In this document: positions 47,224-57,897 of the stretch, one piece after another
Layout of the letters: every line of letters starts with the position of its first letter
How positions within the stretch are numbered: the stretch's first letter is position 1
Assembly: GCF_004136315.1 (NCBI RefSeq)
Contig: NZ_CP029562.1
Coordinates: 4,735,501 to 4,799,500 of the forward strand
Reading direction: 5' to 3'
DNA from: Mesorhizobium sp. Pch-S
Lineage (GTDB): Bacteria > Pseudomonadota > Alphaproteobacteria > Rhizobiales > Rhizobiaceae
Length of the DNA: 64,000 bases
Made by a program: the position numbers and the translations under genes
Notes under the pieces: generated by a model
The model's database searches: none
Seen by the model: the letters and a program-made list of their open reading frames with translations, nothing else
What the model was told of the DNA's origin: nothing

Positions 47224-48305
47224 ATGTTCTGGCTTCTCGTCGACTTTGCCGACCACGTGACGGTCTTCAATGTCTTCCGCTACATCACATTCCGCACCGG
47301 CGGCGCGTTGATCAAGCGGCACTGATCGTGTTCATCTTCGGACCGACGATCATCAACTCGCTGCGAGTGCGCCAGGGCAAGGGCCAGCCGATCCGCGCCG
47401 ACGGACCGCAGACGCATTTCAAGAAAGCAGGTACGCCGACCATGGGCGGCCTGATGATCCTTACCGGCATCATCGGTTCATCGCTGCTGTGGGCAAACCT
47501 CACCAGCATCTATGTCTGGGTGGTGCTGTTCGTGACGCTGGGCTTTGGCGCCATCGGCTTCTATGACGACTATCTGAAGGTGACCAAGCAGTCGCATCTC
47601 GGTTTTTCGGGCAAGGCACGCCTGGCGCTCGAATTCATCATCGCCGGCATCGCTGCCTGGATCATCATGCGCAGCGGCCAGCCGCCGTTCTCTTCCTCGC
47701 TGACCTTTCCGTTCTTCAAGGAACTGATCATCAATCTCGGTTTCTTCTTCATCCCCTTCGCCGCCTTTGTCGTGGTGGGCGCGGGCAACGCAGTCAATCT
47801 GACCGACGGCCTGGACGGGCTTGCGATCGTGCCGATCATGATTGCGGCAGCTTCCTTCGGTGTCATCGCCTACCTGTCCGGCAATGCGGTCTTTGCCGAA
47901 TATCTGCAGATCCATTTCGTGCCGGGCACAGGTGAACTGGCGGTGATTCTTGGTGCCGTCATCGGCGCGGGTCTCGGCTTCCTCTGGTTCAATGCGCCAC
48001 CCGCGGCGATCTTCATGGGCGACACAGGCTCCCTTGCGCTGGGCGGCCTGATCGGCACGGTGGCGGTGGCGGTCAAGCATGAGATCGTCATGGCCATCAT
48101 CGGCGGGTTGTTCGTGCTGGAAATCCTGTCCGTCATCATCCAGGTCGGCTACTTCAAGATGACCGGCAAGCGTGTGTTCCTGATGGCGCCGATCCATCAC
48201 CATTTCGAAAAGCTCGGCTGGACCGAAAGCCAGGTCGTCATCCGGTTCTGGATCATCGCCGTCATACTGGCGCTGATCGGGCTCTCCACCCTCAAACTGC
48301 GATAG
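47224..48305 (+). CDS. mraY: phospho-MurNAc-pentapeptide-transferase MraY, with an apparent single-base frameshift
   Basis: MraY makes lipid I on the inner membrane. The N-terminus [20 protein letters not shown], then [10 protein letters not shown], is read from ATG 47224 but stops at TGA 47323-47325. The rest ([70 protein letters not shown]) continues in another frame from about 47319. One extra base near 47313-47317 restores an ATC-AxA-GCG-GCA reading and joins the two. The remaining catalytic Asp and His motifs are intact. mraY is essential and no second copy is visible, so a sequencing error is more likely than a true lesion. A GTG at 47328 would give 325 residues lacking half of the first membrane helix. 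Confidence 0.88.
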
Positions 48306-48312
48306 GAACTGC

Positions 48313-49713
48313 ATGATCCCGGCAACTTCCTTCGCGGGCAAACGGGTTTCACTGTTCGGTCTCGGCGGTTCGGGCATTGCGACCGCGCGCGCGCTGATCG
48401 AGGGCGGAGCGGACGTTCTGGCCTGGGACGACAATCCCGAAAGCGTTGCCAAGGCCGTCGAGCAGGGGATCGTGACGGCTGACCTGCGCAGTGCCGACTG
48501 GGCAGGCGTTTCCTCCTTCGTGCTTTCACCCGGTGTGCCTTTGACCCATCCGAAGCCGCATTGGTCGGTTGAGCTGGCGCGTGCGGCCGGTGTCGAAGTG
48601 ATCGGCGATATCGAGCTGTTCGCACGCGAGCGCAACAGACTGCAGGCCGATGCGCCCTTCATTGCCATCACCGGCACCAACGGCAAGTCGACAACGACGG
48701 CGTTGACCGCGCACATCCTGCAGTCGGCCGGTCGAGACACGCAGATGGGCGGCAATATCGGCCGGGCCGTGATGACGCTCGATCCGCCGGCATCGGGTCG
48801 CCACTACGTGGTCGAATGTTCATCCTATCAGATCGACCTGGCGCCATCGATCAATCCGACCGCCGGCGTGCTCCTCAACCTGACACCGGATCATCTCGAC
48901 CGGCACGGCACCATGCAGCACTATGCGTCGATCAAGGAACGGCTGGTGGCCGGTAGCGACACCGCCATCATTGGTGTCGATGACAGCTTCTGCGCGCAGA
49001 TCGCCGATCGGCTGGAACGCGCTGGCAAGGATGTGATCCGCATTTCCAAGCGACTGCCTCTGACCGATGGCTATTTCGCCGACGGCACCAACCTGATGGA
49101 GGCCGTGCACGGTCGTTACAGCCGCATCGGATTCCTGGAGGGCATTGGCTCGCTGCGCGGGCAGCACAATGCGCAAAACGCACTGGCTGCCGTGACGGCC
49201 TGCCTGAAGGTCGGGCTGGACCTTGGCGAGATCCAGTCGGGGCTGGAGAGCTTTCCCGGCCTGGCGCATCGCATGGAGCAGGTTGGTCGCAAGGACCATG
49301 TGCTGTTCATCAACGATTCCAAGGCGACCAATGCCGATGCGGCCGCACCGGCGCTTTCCGCCTTTTCCCGCATCTACTGGATCGCCGGCGGCCTGCCCAA
49401 GGAAGGCGGCATCGAACCGTTGCGTGGCTTTTTTCCGCGCATCGCCAAGGCCTATCTGATCGGCGAAGCGGCGCCTGCCTTCTCGGCTACGCTCGGCGAG
49501 GCGGTGCCCTACGAGATCGCCGGCACATTGGCTGCGGCGGTCGAGCGCGCGGCCGCTGAAGCGGCCAGGGATGAGAGTGGCGAGGCTGTTGTGCTTTTGT
49601 CGCCGGCCTGCGCCAGCTTCGACCAGTTCAAGAATTTCGAAGTGCGCGGCGAAGCCTTCAGGCAAGCTGTCGCTGCTATTGAAGGCGTGAAACCCATCGG
49701 AGGGACACGATAA
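48313..49713 (+). CDS. murD: UDP-N-acetylmuramoyl-L-alanine--D-glutamate ligase MurD
   Basis: A 466-residue Mur ligase adding D-glutamate. The N-terminal Rossmann part has [20 protein letters not shown]. The ATP loop is [20 protein letters not shown], followed by [41 protein letters not shown] and [17 protein letters not shown]. The length is normal. It starts 7 bases after mraY and its stop overlaps the ftsW start by one base. Confidence 0.95.
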   Translation: MIPATSFAGKRVSLFGLGGSGIATARALIEGGADVLAWDDNPESVAKAVEQGIVTADLRSADWAGVSSFVLSPGVPLTHPKPHWSVELARAAGVEVIGDIELFARERNRLQADAPFIAITGTNGKSTTTALTAHILQSAGRDTQMGGNIGRAVMTLDPPASGRHYVVECSSYQIDLAPSINPTAGVLLNLTPDHLDRHGTMQHYASIKERLVAGSDTAIIGVDDSFCAQIADRLERAGKDVIRISKRLPLTDGYFADGTNLMEAVHGRYSRIGFLEGIGSLRGQHNAQNALAAVTACLKVGLDLGEIQSGLESFPGLAHRMEQVGRKDHVLFINDSKATNADAAAPALSAFSRIYWIAGGLPKEGGIEPLRGFFPRIAKAYLIGEAAPAFSATLGEAVPYEIAGTLAAAVERAAAEAARDESGEAVVLLSPACASFDQFKNFEVRGEAFRQAVAAIEGVKPIGGTR

Positions 49714-50870
49714 TGGCTGCCAGTCGTCTCGACAAAAGCCCCGTTGCAACCTGGTGGTGGACCATCGATCGATGGTTCCTGGCGGCGTTCCTGCTGCTGA
49801 TGGGGCTAGGCATCGTCCTTTCCTTTGCAGCCAGTCCCGCCGTTGCCCAGCGTATCGGCCTCGGTCCGTTCTACTTCGCCACGCGCCAGATCATCTTCAC
49901 TGTGCCGGCCCTGTGCGTGATGCTGGGCGTTTCCTTCCTGGAGCCGCGACAGATCCGGCGTCTGTCCATCGTCATGCTCTGCATCATGCTGGTGCTGATG
50001 GTGGCGGTGCTCTATGTCGGCGTCGAGGTGAAGGGTGCGCGGCGCTGGATCTCGCTTGCCGGCGTTTCCATCCAGCCCTCCGAATTCCTCAAGCCGGCAT
50101 TCGTGATCCTCTGTGCCTGGCTCTTTGCCGAACACAAGCGTCATCCGGATATTCCAGGCAACGTGCTGGCCATGATCATGCTGGGCCTCGTCGTCGCCTT
50201 GCTGCTGGCGCAACCCGACTTCGGCCAGACCATGCTCGTCACCGGCACCTGGGGCATCATGTTCTTCATGGCCGGCCTGTCGTGGCTGTGGATCGTCGTG
50301 CTCGGTGCGCTCGGCATCACCGGCGTGTTTGCCGCCTATACGATACTGCCGCACGTCGCCGGCCGTATCGACCGCTTCCTGACCGGCGAAGGCGACACCT
50401 ATCAGGTCGACATGGGCAAGGAGGCGCTGATCAATGGCGGCTGGCTCGGCGTCGGGCCGGGCGAGGGCACTGTCAAGCGCGCCATCCCGGACAGTCACGC
50501 CGACTTCGTCTTTTCGGTGGCTGGTGAGGAATACGGGCTGATCATGTGTTTCTTCATCATGACCATCTTCGCTTTCATCGTCCTGCGCGGTCTCAATACC
50601 GCGCTGAAGGAGCATGATGATTTCACCCGCTACGCGATTGGTGGCCTTGTCACCATTTTCGGCCTGCAATCGACCATCAACATGGCGGTGAACCTGCAAC
50701 TGATGCCGGCAAAGGGCATGACGCTGCCTTTCATCTCCTATGGCGGTTCATCTCAGATCGCGATCGCGATCTCGATGGGCATGGTGCTGGCGCTAACCCG
50801 CAAGAAGCCGGAGAAGCGCAAGACACTTGGCGGCCTGCAAGGCTACCAGCGTTTCATGCCGGCGGAATGA
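49713..50870 (+). CDS. ftsW: peptidoglycan glycosyltransferase FtsW
   Basis: A 385-residue SEDS-family protein with about ten membrane helices that polymerises septal glycan from lipid II together with FtsI. Marks are [73 protein letters not shown] and [20 protein letters not shown]. The catalytic Asp region is present in QPSE/QPDFG context. It overlaps murD by one base. Confidence 0.95.
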   Translation: MAASRLDKSPVATWWWTIDRWFLAAFLLLMGLGIVLSFAASPAVAQRIGLGPFYFATRQIIFTVPALCVMLGVSFLEPRQIRRLSIVMLCIMLVLMVAVLYVGVEVKGARRWISLAGVSIQPSEFLKPAFVILCAWLFAEHKRHPDIPGNVLAMIMLGLVVALLLAQPDFGQTMLVTGTWGIMFFMAGLSWLWIVVLGALGITGVFAAYTILPHVAGRIDRFLTGEGDTYQVDMGKEALINGGWLGVGPGEGTVKRAIPDSHADFVFSVAGEEYGLIMCFFIMTIFAFIVLRGLNTALKEHDDFTRYAIGGLVTIFGLQSTINMAVNLQLMPAKGMTLPFISYGGSSQIAIAISMGMVLALTRKKPEKRKTLGGLQGYQRFMPAE

Positions 50871-50883
50871 TCGACGGACCGCA

Positions 50884-52011
50884 ATGGCTAAAGGCACTAT
50901 TCTACTGGCGGCCGGTGGCACCGGCGGACATCTGTTTCCCGCTGAGGCGCTGGCGCACGAGCTGATCGCGCGGGGCTGGGACGTCCATTTGGCGACCGAC
51001 GACCGCGCCTCGCGTTACGCCAACCATTTCCCTGCGAAAGAGGTGCACACCATTCGCTCGGCGACTTTCGGATCGAAGAATCCGATCGCGCTGATCGGGG
51101 CCATGTGGCGCATCTGGCAAGGCGTGCGGCAGGCTTCCGGTGTCATCCATCGCATCAAGCCAGCGGTCGTCATGGGGTTCGGTGGCTATCCGACGCTGCC
51201 GCCGCTCTATGCTGCGACGCGGCGCAAGGTGGCGACCATCATCCACGAGCAGAATGCCGTCATGGGTCGCGCAAACCGTGCTCTTGCCCCTCGCGTTGAT
51301 GCCATAGCCGGCGGTTTTCTGCCCGAGGACACCAGCGCCGCAGGCGCCAAAACCGTTACCACGGGCAACCCGGTACGGCCGGCTGTGCTGGAAGCAGCAA
51401 GGGCACCTTATGTCGCTTCGGCGGGCAGTGATCCATTCCGGCTGCTGGTGTTCGGCGGCAGTCAGGGTGCGCAGTTCTTCTCCGATGCCGTTCCCGATGC
51501 GGTCGCCCTGCTGTCCGATGCCCAGCGTGCGCGGCTCATCATCACGCAGCAGGCGCGCGCCGACGACGTCGGTCGAGTCAAGGATGCCTATGCCAGGCTC
51601 GGCATCGACGCGCAGGTCTCGCCTTTCTTCACCGATATGGCGCAGCGCATGGCTGCCGCTCATCTTGTCATTTCGCGTTCCGGTGCCTCGACTGTTTCCG
51701 AGATCGCCGTCATCGGGCGGCCGGCACTGCTGGTTCCTTATCCACATGCCCTTGACCACGATCAGGCCGCGAATGCGGCGGCGCTTGCGGCGGCTGGTGG
51801 TGGCGAGGTTCATCCGCAGTCAACGCTCAATCCCGAAACGGTCGCGGGTCTCATAAGCGCTGCAATGGAAGAGCCTGAACGTCTGGAAACAATGGCCGCG
51901 GCGGCGAAGTCGGTAGGCCGTCCGAACGCGGCGCGGTTGCTCGCCGACCTCGCAGAGGCTATTGCGTCGCGCAAGACGATAGAAGAATTCAGGAAGGAAA
52001 CCCGCGCATGA
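50884..52011 (+). CDS. murG: UDP-GlcNAc:lipid I N-acetylglucosaminyltransferase MurG
   Basis: A 375-residue GT28-family enzyme making lipid II at the inner membrane face. The N-terminal glycine loop is [33 protein letters not shown] and [17 protein letters not shown] follow, then the second loop [20 protein letters not shown], and [20 protein letters not shown] binds UDP-GlcNAc. It starts 14 bases after ftsW and overlaps murC by four bases. Confidence 0.95.
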   Translation: MAKGTILLAAGGTGGHLFPAEALAHELIARGWDVHLATDDRASRYANHFPAKEVHTIRSATFGSKNPIALIGAMWRIWQGVRQASGVIHRIKPAVVMGFGGYPTLPPLYAATRRKVATIIHEQNAVMGRANRALAPRVDAIAGGFLPEDTSAAGAKTVTTGNPVRPAVLEAARAPYVASAGSDPFRLLVFGGSQGAQFFSDAVPDAVALLSDAQRARLIITQQARADDVGRVKDAYARLGIDAQVSPFFTDMAQRMAAAHLVISRSGASTVSEIAVIGRPALLVPYPHALDHDQAANAAALAAAGGGEVHPQSTLNPETVAGLISAAMEEPERLETMAAAAKSVGRPNAARLLADLAEAIASRKTIEEFRKETRA

Positions 52012-53414
52012 AGATGCCGCAGACGATCGGCCTTGTGCATTTCATTGGCATCGGCGGCATCGGCATGAGCGGTATCGCCGAGGTTCTGCACAATCTCGGT
52101 TACCGGGTTCAGGGTTCCGACCAGGCTGAAAGCGCCAATGTCCAGCGCCTGCGCGACAAAGGCATCGAGTGTTTCGTTGGCCACAAGGCCGAGAACCTTG
52201 GCGAAGCCGAGGTGGTGGTGGTTTCGACCGCCATCAAGAAGGCCAATCCTGAACTGAAGGCCGCACGCGAAAAGAACCTGCCGGTCGTTCGCCGTGCCGA
52301 AATGCTGGCGGAGCTGATGCGTTTTCGCCAGGCGGTCGCCATCGGCGGCACGCACGGTAAGACGACGACGACCTCGATGGTCGCGACGCTTCTGGAGGCC
52401 GGCGGACTCGATCCGACCGTCATCAATGGCGGCATCATCAATGCCTACGGCACCAATGCCCGCATGGGTGACGGCGAGTGGATGGTGGTGGAGGCCGATG
52501 AAAGCGACGGTACCTTCCTGAAGTTGCCTGCCGATATCGCGGTCGTGACCAACATCGATCCCGAACATCTCGACCACTACGGCTCCTTCGATAAAGTGCG
52601 CGAGGCGTTTCGCCAGTTTGTCGAGAACGTGCCGTTCTATGGCTTCGGCGTGATGTGCACCGACCATCCCGAGGTGCAGGCGCTGGTCGGGCGCATCGAG
52701 GATCGTCGCGTCATCACCTATGGCGAGAACACCCAGGCTGACGTGCGTTTCTCCAATCATCGCATGGACGGCGCTGCGTCGGTCTTCGATGTGACCATCC
52801 GCAATCGCAAGGCTGGGGGCGAGACGGAGATTGCCGGCCTGCGGCTGCCGATGCCCGGTCGTCACAATGTCTCCAACGCAACGGCGGCAATCGCGGTTGC
52901 CAACGAGCTCGGCATCTCTGCGGAAGCGATCAAGAAGGGGCTGTCGGCATTCGGCGGCGTCAAGCGCCGTTTCACTCATACCGGTTCATGGAATGGTGTC
53001 GAAGTGTTCGATGACTATGGCCACCATCCGGTCGAGATCAAGGCAGTGCTCAGGGCAGCGCGCGACGCGACCAAGGGCCGCGTGATCGCAATCGCCCAGC
53101 CGCATCGTTTCACCCGCCTGCATGATCTGTTCGATGAATTCGCCTCCTGCTTCAACGATGCCGATACGGTGATGGTGGCGCCGGTCTATGCGGCCGGCGA
53201 GGACCCGATCGACGGGGCGTCTTCGGATGCACTCGTGTCTCGCATCCGCTCCGGCGGCCATCGAGACGCGCGTTACATCGAAGGGCCGGGCGATGTTGCG
53301 CCGGTCGTGCGCAAACTGGCAAAGCCAGGTGATTTTGTTGTCTTCCTGGGCGCCGGCAACATCACGCAATGGGCTTACGCGCTGCCGAAGGAACTCGCCG
53401 GAGCAGGGTCATGA
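52008..53414 (+). CDS. murC: UDP-N-acetylmuramate--L-alanine ligase MurC
   Basis: A 468-residue Mur ligase adding L-alanine to UDP-MurNAc. [20 protein letters not shown] is the Rossmann start. The ATP loop is [20 protein letters not shown], followed by [31 protein letters not shown] and [16 protein letters not shown]. The length is normal. The ATG overlaps murG and its own stop overlaps murB, each by four bases. Confidence 0.95.
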   Translation: MKMPQTIGLVHFIGIGGIGMSGIAEVLHNLGYRVQGSDQAESANVQRLRDKGIECFVGHKAENLGEAEVVVVSTAIKKANPELKAAREKNLPVVRRAEMLAELMRFRQAVAIGGTHGKTTTTSMVATLLEAGGLDPTVINGGIINAYGTNARMGDGEWMVVEADESDGTFLKLPADIAVVTNIDPEHLDHYGSFDKVREAFRQFVENVPFYGFGVMCTDHPEVQALVGRIEDRRVITYGENTQADVRFSNHRMDGAASVFDVTIRNRKAGGETEIAGLRLPMPGRHNVSNATAAIAVANELGISAEAIKKGLSAFGGVKRRFTHTGSWNGVEVFDDYGHHPVEIKAVLRAARDATKGRVIAIAQPHRFTRLHDLFDEFASCFNDADTVMVAPVYAAGEDPIDGASSDALVSRIRSGGHRDARYIEGPGDVAPVVRKLAKPGDFVVFLGAGNITQWAYALPKELAGAGS

Positions 53415-54376
53415 CACGCGGCACGGCGCTGCTGGAGAAACTCGGCGGCAGGCTGGCGGATCTGCGCGGCCGCATCACGCCCGATGCGGAGATGGACAAG
53501 ATCACCTGGTTCCGCGCGGGTGGTCTGGCGGACGCGCTTTTTCAACCCGCCGACGAGGATGACCTCGCTGCTTTCCTGAAAGCCGTGCCGGAAGAGGTTC
53601 CGCTCACCATCGTCGGCGTCGGCTCGAATCTTCTGGTGCGCGACGGTGGTATCCAGGGCTTCGTGGTGCGGCTCTCGGCGAAGGGGTTTGGTGCGGCCGA
53701 CGTGATCTCGCCGACGCAGATCCGCGCTGGCGCCGCCATCCCTGACAAGCGGGTCGCCGCCGTAGCGCTCGAGGCCGGCATAGGCGGTTTTCATTTCTAC
53801 CATGGCATTCCCGGCGCCATCGGCGGTGCACTGCGCATGAATGCAGGCGCCAACGGCGTTGAAACGCGCGAGCGCGTCGTGGAGGTGCGGGCGCTTGACC
53901 GCCAAGGCAATGCGCACGTGCTGTCCAATGCCGACATGGGCTATGCCTACCGGCATTCTTCGGCACCGGCCGGCCTGATCTTCACCTCGGCGCTGTTCGA
54001 GGGGTATGCCGAAGACAAGGTGGCGATCAAGGAAGCGATGGATGCCGTGCAACATCATCGCGAGACGGTGCAGCCAATTCGTGAGAAGACCGGCGGTTCG
54101 ACCTTCAAGAATCCGGAAGGCACCTCGGCCTGGAAGGAAATCGACAAGGCCGGTTGCCGTGGGCTGATGGTGGGCGGTGCGCAGATGTCGCCCATGCATT
54201 GCAACTTCATGATCAACACCGGTACCGCGACCGGCTATGATCTCGAAAACCTCGGTGAGACCGTGCGCGAGCGCGTGCTGGAGCATTCGGGCATCCGTCT
54301 GCACTGGGAAATCAAGCGCATCGGCAATTTCCGGCCAGGTCGCGAAGTGCAGGAATTCCAGGGACAGTTGCTGTAG
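53411..54376 (+). CDS. murB: UDP-N-acetylenolpyruvoylglucosamine reductase MurB
   Basis: A 321-residue FAD enzyme reducing UDP-GlcNAc-enolpyruvate to UDP-MurNAc. [20 protein letters not shown] is the FAD N-terminal motif, with [47 protein letters not shown] with the catalytic Ser, and [20 protein letters not shown]. It is a type II MurB (no Tyr loop), as in most alphaproteobacteria. It overlaps murC by four bases and is the last dcw gene before the 4.4-kb interruption. Confidence 0.94.
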   Translation: MTRGTALLEKLGGRLADLRGRITPDAEMDKITWFRAGGLADALFQPADEDDLAAFLKAVPEEVPLTIVGVGSNLLVRDGGIQGFVVRLSAKGFGAADVISPTQIRAGAAIPDKRVAAVALEAGIGGFHFYHGIPGAIGGALRMNAGANGVETRERVVEVRALDRQGNAHVLSNADMGYAYRHSSAPAGLIFTSALFEGYAEDKVAIKEAMDAVQHHRETVQPIREKTGGSTFKNPEGTSAWKEIDKAGCRGLMVGGAQMSPMHCNFMINTGTATGYDLENLGETVRERVLEHSGIRLHWEIKRIGNFRPGREVQEFQGQLL

Positions 54377-54549
54377 GCCTCGGCAATCTTCAGATGTCGA
54401 TGCCTGAACACCGGATCGCGCTTGCAGTCCGACAGGAAGCATTTTACGTCTATACATAAGCCAGGCTGGACCAGCCAAGCCGGGGAACAATCAAACGGGC
54501 TGGACCAGTGTCGTCGAAGCATGATTGTGCTTTGACTTGGCGTCGTATG

Positions 54550-54642
54550 GGGGCAATTCCAGCAAAAGTGCGCAGCGGTTTGTGTCTGGAATTGCGTGAA
54601 ACAAAAGTTGGAGCGTTTCCACGTTGCCGTGAAACGCTCTAG
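54550..54642. repeat. Intergenic double-hairpin repeat, copy F (best preserved)
   Basis: Both hairpins are perfect: GCAATTCCAG (54553-54562) / CTGGAATTGC (54586-54595), and GAGCGTTTC (54611-54619) / GAAACGCTC (54631-54639), followed by TAG. It lies between murB and the binding protein gene, in same-direction context, at the left edge of the dcw interruption. Upstream, GGCTGGACCAG occurs twice 35 bases apart. Confidence 0.85.
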
Positions 54643-54665
54643 TGTCGGCCGTAGGGAGGCATCCA

Positions 54666-55508
54666 ATGAAACTGAAAAACGCAACGAAACTGGTCGTGGG
54701 TGGGCTATTGGCCAGCATGATCTCGACGGCGCATGCCGGCGAGACTCTCGACCGCATCATGAAGAACAAGGTTCTGGTCGAAGTCACTGATCAGGCCTAT
54801 CCACCGTTCTCCTACATTGATGACAAGGGCGAGGTGGTCGGTTTCGACGTCGACATTGCGCGCGAAGTCGCCAAGCGCCTTGGCGTTGAGTTCAAGGTCG
54901 AGACACCGTCGTGGGAAATCATCACGGCGGGCAACTGGAAAGGCCGTTGGGACGTCTGCATCTGCTCGATGTCGCCGACCGCCGAGCGCGCCAAGGTCCT
55001 GACTTTCGTCAATGAATATTACGGCGCGCCTGCGGTGGTTGCCGTCAATTCCGACAATACCACCATCAAGAGCGTCAAGGATCTCGGCGGCAAGAATGTC
55101 GGCACGCAGGGCGGTACGCCTTACGAGAAGTACCTGCAGAAGGAACTTGTGATCGAGGTCCCAGGCAAGGAGCCGGTCAAGCCGGAATTCCCCTTTGGTG
55201 ATGTGACGGTCAAGCCCTATGACACCGAAGACTTTGCCTTCCAGGATCTCGGGCTCGGTGACGGCAAGCGTCTCGATGCGGCGGTGGCCGGCTACCTGAC
55301 GGTCGCAGAGCGCGTCAAGAAGTCGGGAGGCAAGCTGAAGATCGTCGACGACACGCTCTTCACCGAGCCTCTCTGGGTCGCCGTCGACAAGGGTGACCCC
55401 GAATGGGAAGCCAAGATCAAGGAAATCTTCAAGGCGATGTATGACGACGGCACGCTGAAGACGATTTCCGAGAAGTGGGTCGGCCGCGACATTTCGGCCA
55501 AGCAATAA
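54666..55508 (+). CDS. polar amino acid ABC transporter, periplasmic binding protein
   Basis: A 280-residue family 3 solute-binding protein. It has a signal peptide (about 1-24, ending AHA), then KVLVEVTDQAYPPFSYIDDK, VVGFDVDIAREVAKRLGVEF, CICSMSPTAERAKVLTFVNE and TISEKWVGRDIS at the end. These proteins deliver amino acids to HisM/GlnP-type permeases. The ligand is unknown. The matching permease follows 18 bases later, but no ATPase gene is in the window. GGGAGG precedes the ATG. Confidence 0.9.
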   Translation: MKLKNATKLVVGGLLASMISTAHAGETLDRIMKNKVLVEVTDQAYPPFSYIDDKGEVVGFDVDIAREVAKRLGVEFKVETPSWEIITAGNWKGRWDVCICSMSPTAERAKVLTFVNEYYGAPAVVAVNSDNTTIKSVKDLGGKNVGTQGGTPYEKYLQKELVIEVPGKEPVKPEFPFGDVTVKPYDTEDFAFQDLGLGDGKRLDAAVAGYLTVAERVKKSGGKLKIVDDTLFTEPLWVAVDKGDPEWEAKIKEIFKAMYDDGTLKTISEKWVGRDISAKQ

Positions 55509-55526
55509 CGTCAGGGGCGGTCGGGC

Positions 55527-56342
55527 GTGGCGTCAGAACAAACAACCGGCCAGACACGTGCCGGCGCAGTGGACAAGGCGTTTCGGATTCGTGTCGGCAT
55601 CGTCTGGCTTGTGCTGCTGGCGCTGTTCGTTGCCTTCTTCCTGTCTTTCGGGCTCGACCTGCCCTTTATCGTCGACAAGTTCCCGGCGCTGGCTGGCTTC
55701 ACGCTGAGCCGCGCCGGGTTCATACAGGGTGCGGTTCTCACCCTGTATGTCTGCTTTTTCTCCATCATAGCGTCGGTCATTCTGGGGCTACTGGCGGCGC
55801 TGGGGCGCCTGTCGAAGAGTTCCATCGCCTACGGGATTTCGACCTTCTACACCTCATTCTTCCGTGGCACGCCGCTGCTGGTGCAGATCTTCCTGATCTA
55901 TCTCGGCATTCCGCAGATCGGACCGGTGCCGGCAGCAATCCCTTCCGGCATCATCGCGCTTTCCCTGAATTACGGCGCCTATCTCAGCGAGATCTTTCGC
56001 GCCGGGCTTCTGTCGGTGCCGGCGGGTCAGCGCGAGGCGGGCCTGGCGCTGGGTCTGCACCCCTGGCAGTTGATGGTGAAAGTGGTGATGCCGCAGGCGA
56101 TCCGTGTCGCCATCCCGCCGACCGGTTCGCAGTTCATCGCGATGCTGAAGGATTCCTCGCTGATCTCTGTGATGGGTGTCACCGAGATCATGTTCGTGGC
56201 GCAGTCCTATGGTCGTGCCAGCTATCGCTATATCGAGATGCTGACGACCGCCGCTGCGATCTACTGGTTCCTGTCGATCATGTTCGAACTGGTGCAGGCG
56301 CGGCTGGAAAGCCATTTCGGCAAGGGCTACCGCGCCCGCTGA
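55527..56342 (+). CDS. polar amino acid ABC transporter, permease
   Basis: A 271-residue inner-membrane permease of the HisM/GlnP type with about five hydrophobic segments. SFFRGTPLLVQIFLIYLGIP and the EAA loop GQREAGLALGLHPWQLMVKV are diagnostic, and YGAYLSEIFRAGLLSVP precedes it. The start is GTG at 55527 with AGGGGCGG upstream. It forms a pair with the binding protein. An ATP-binding subunit must be supplied from elsewhere. It is convergent with the MFS gene. Confidence 0.9.
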   Translation: MASEQTTGQTRAGAVDKAFRIRVGIVWLVLLALFVAFFLSFGLDLPFIVDKFPALAGFTLSRAGFIQGAVLTLYVCFFSIIASVILGLLAALGRLSKSSIAYGISTFYTSFFRGTPLLVQIFLIYLGIPQIGPVPAAIPSGIIALSLNYGAYLSEIFRAGLLSVPAGQREAGLALGLHPWQLMVKVVMPQAIRVAIPPTGSQFIAMLKDSSLISVMGVTEIMFVAQSYGRASYRYIEMLTTAAAIYWFLSIMFELVQARLESHFGKGYRAR

Positions 56343-56355
56343 AGCGTTTCCGTTT

Positions 56356-57792
56356 TCAGGTATTCTTGGGCGTCCTTCGTTGTGAAACCAGCGCAACCAG
56401 AATGCTGAGGGCGATACCAGCGGTGGCGATCCAGAAGGCTGCCCGCATTCCCTCGCTGAGGGCCAGGCCCAGCGCCTCACCATTGAGGCCACCGATATGT
56501 CGGTTTGCGATAGCGATCAGGACAGCGAGCCCAATGGCATTGCCGACATTCAGCGTGGTTGACGCCATGCCGGAAGCAATGCCCTGTTCATCGTGATGCA
56601 CGCCCGAGGCGGCGGAGATCCACATAGCGGTCCAGACGATGCCCTGGCCGATGCCTGAGACGATCAGGCCGGGCGCCAGCGCCAGATAAGAACTCTCCGG
56701 CGTTGTCGCCGGCACCATCAGCGCGGTGCCGATGGCACCGATCACCATGCCGCCGATCAGGCTGGAACGGTTGGAGAAGCGCGTCGAGAGGCGTGCGCCG
56801 ACCTGCGTGCCGGTGGCGATTGCGACAGACGGTACGAGGAAGGCGACGCCCGTCTCCAGCGCGGAATAGCCCTGTACGTTCTGAAACAGCACGGTGAGGA
56901 AGTAAGGCAAGGTACCGAAGGTCGCCATGTAGAGGAAGGTGATCGTCATGCCGGCAACCAGGCTGCGGTTGCGGAACAGCCGCAACGGCATCAGAGGATC
57001 GCGGCTTTTCGCTTCGATGATGGCGAAGGCGAGGAGCAACAGCACCGCGAGCCCAGCACTCCATAGGATGGAAGGCGACAGCCAGCCATAATCCGGACCC
57101 TGCACGAGGGCAAAGACCAGCAAGGTCGCTCCAGCTGTAACGGCGAGGGCGCCTGCAAGGTCGAAACTGCGGCGTTCGTGTTGCCTGGGATCGCGCGGGA
57201 TGACGAAAAAGGCTGCGACGATGGCAGCACCGGCAAGCAGTACGTTGACATAGAAGACCGACGGCCAGCCGAAGGCGGCCGTGAGGAAACCGCCGGCCAG
57301 CGAGCCGATTGTCAGGCCGCTGGCGCCCGCGCCACCCCAGACCGCGAGCGCACGGTTGCGCTCCGGGCCTTCCTCGAACAGCCGGTTGACCAGGGAGAGC
57401 GTCGCTGGAAACAGAAATGCACCGCCGATGCCCTGTACGGCGCGAGCTCCGATGATGATTTCTGGCGCCCAGGCGAGAGCGCCGATCAGTGAGGACAGTG
57501 CGTAGAGCCACAAGGCGAAAATGAACATGCGCCGCTGGCCGATCAAATCGGCTGCGCGTCCGCCAAACAACAGGAAGCCGCCGGTGAAGACGGTGTACAC
57601 GCTGACCACCCACTGCAGTGTCTGGTTGGAAAAGCCGAGGCCGGCGCCGATCTCCGGCAGGGCAACGAAGACGATGTTGAGATCGAGCGCGATAATCAGC
57701 TGCGCAAAGGCAAGCAAGGCAAGGGTGGCACCGCGCCGCGCTCCGCTTCGAGCAGTGGGGTCGTGTATCAGGGCTTCGTTTGACGCACTCAT
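56356..57792 (-). CDS. MFS efflux transporter, DHA2 (EmrB/QacA) type
   Basis: A 478-residue drug-efflux-type carrier with 14 hydrophobic segments, the DHA2 number. Motif A is GGRAADLIGQRRMFIFAL, and ALSSLIGALAWAPEIIIGAR leads to the motif C-like GASGLTIGSLAGGFLTAAFG. Export of toxic compounds is inferred. It is divergent from a TetR-family regulator with two palindromes between them, the classical arrangement of an inducible pump. Confidence 0.9.
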   Translation of the reverse strand: MSASNEALIHDPTARSGARRGATLALLAFAQLIIALDLNIVFVALPEIGAGLGFSNQTLQWVVSVYTVFTGGFLLFGGRAADLIGQRRMFIFALWLYALSSLIGALAWAPEIIIGARAVQGIGGAFLFPATLSLVNRLFEEGPERNRALAVWGGAGASGLTIGSLAGGFLTAAFGWPSVFYVNVLLAGAAIVAAFFVIPRDPRQHERRSFDLAGALAVTAGATLLVFALVQGPDYGWLSPSILWSAGLAVLLLLAFAIIEAKSRDPLMPLRLFRNRSLVAGMTITFLYMATFGTLPYFLTVLFQNVQGYSALETGVAFLVPSVAIATGTQVGARLSTRFSNRSSLIGGMVIGAIGTALMVPATTPESSYLALAPGLIVSGIGQGIVWTAMWISAASGVHHDEQGIASGMASTTLNVGNAIGLAVLIAIANRHIGGLNGEALGLALSEGMRAAFWIATAGIALSILVALVSQRRTPKNT

Positions 57793-57816
57793 TGGGACAA
57801 GCTCCTATGCCGATTC

Positions 57817-57883
57817 TTTGTCGATCGACAAATAACGAAAGCTTGCATTGAGATGTCAAGCGAATTATTTGTTGATCGATCAA
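57817..57883. promoter_or_regulatory. Two palindromic operators between the MFS pump and its TetR regulator
   Basis: Site 1 (57817-57832) is TTTGTCGATCGACAAA, a perfect 16-bp palindrome, 25 bases before the MFS start. Site 2 (57872-57883) is TTGATCGATCAA, a perfect 12-bp palindrome, 15 bases before the tetR start. The flanks form a mirrored pair (ACAAATAA and TTATTTGT), so one protein probably binds both and controls each gene. Confidence 0.75.
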
Positions 57884-57897
57884 GAATGGAGAAGCCG

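Noticed and set aside
56341..56360. GAAGCGTTTCCGTTTTCAGG as a seventh copy of the intergenic repeat
   Set aside because: Only one stem arm is recognisable and most of it lies beside or within the MFS stop; at best a remnant.
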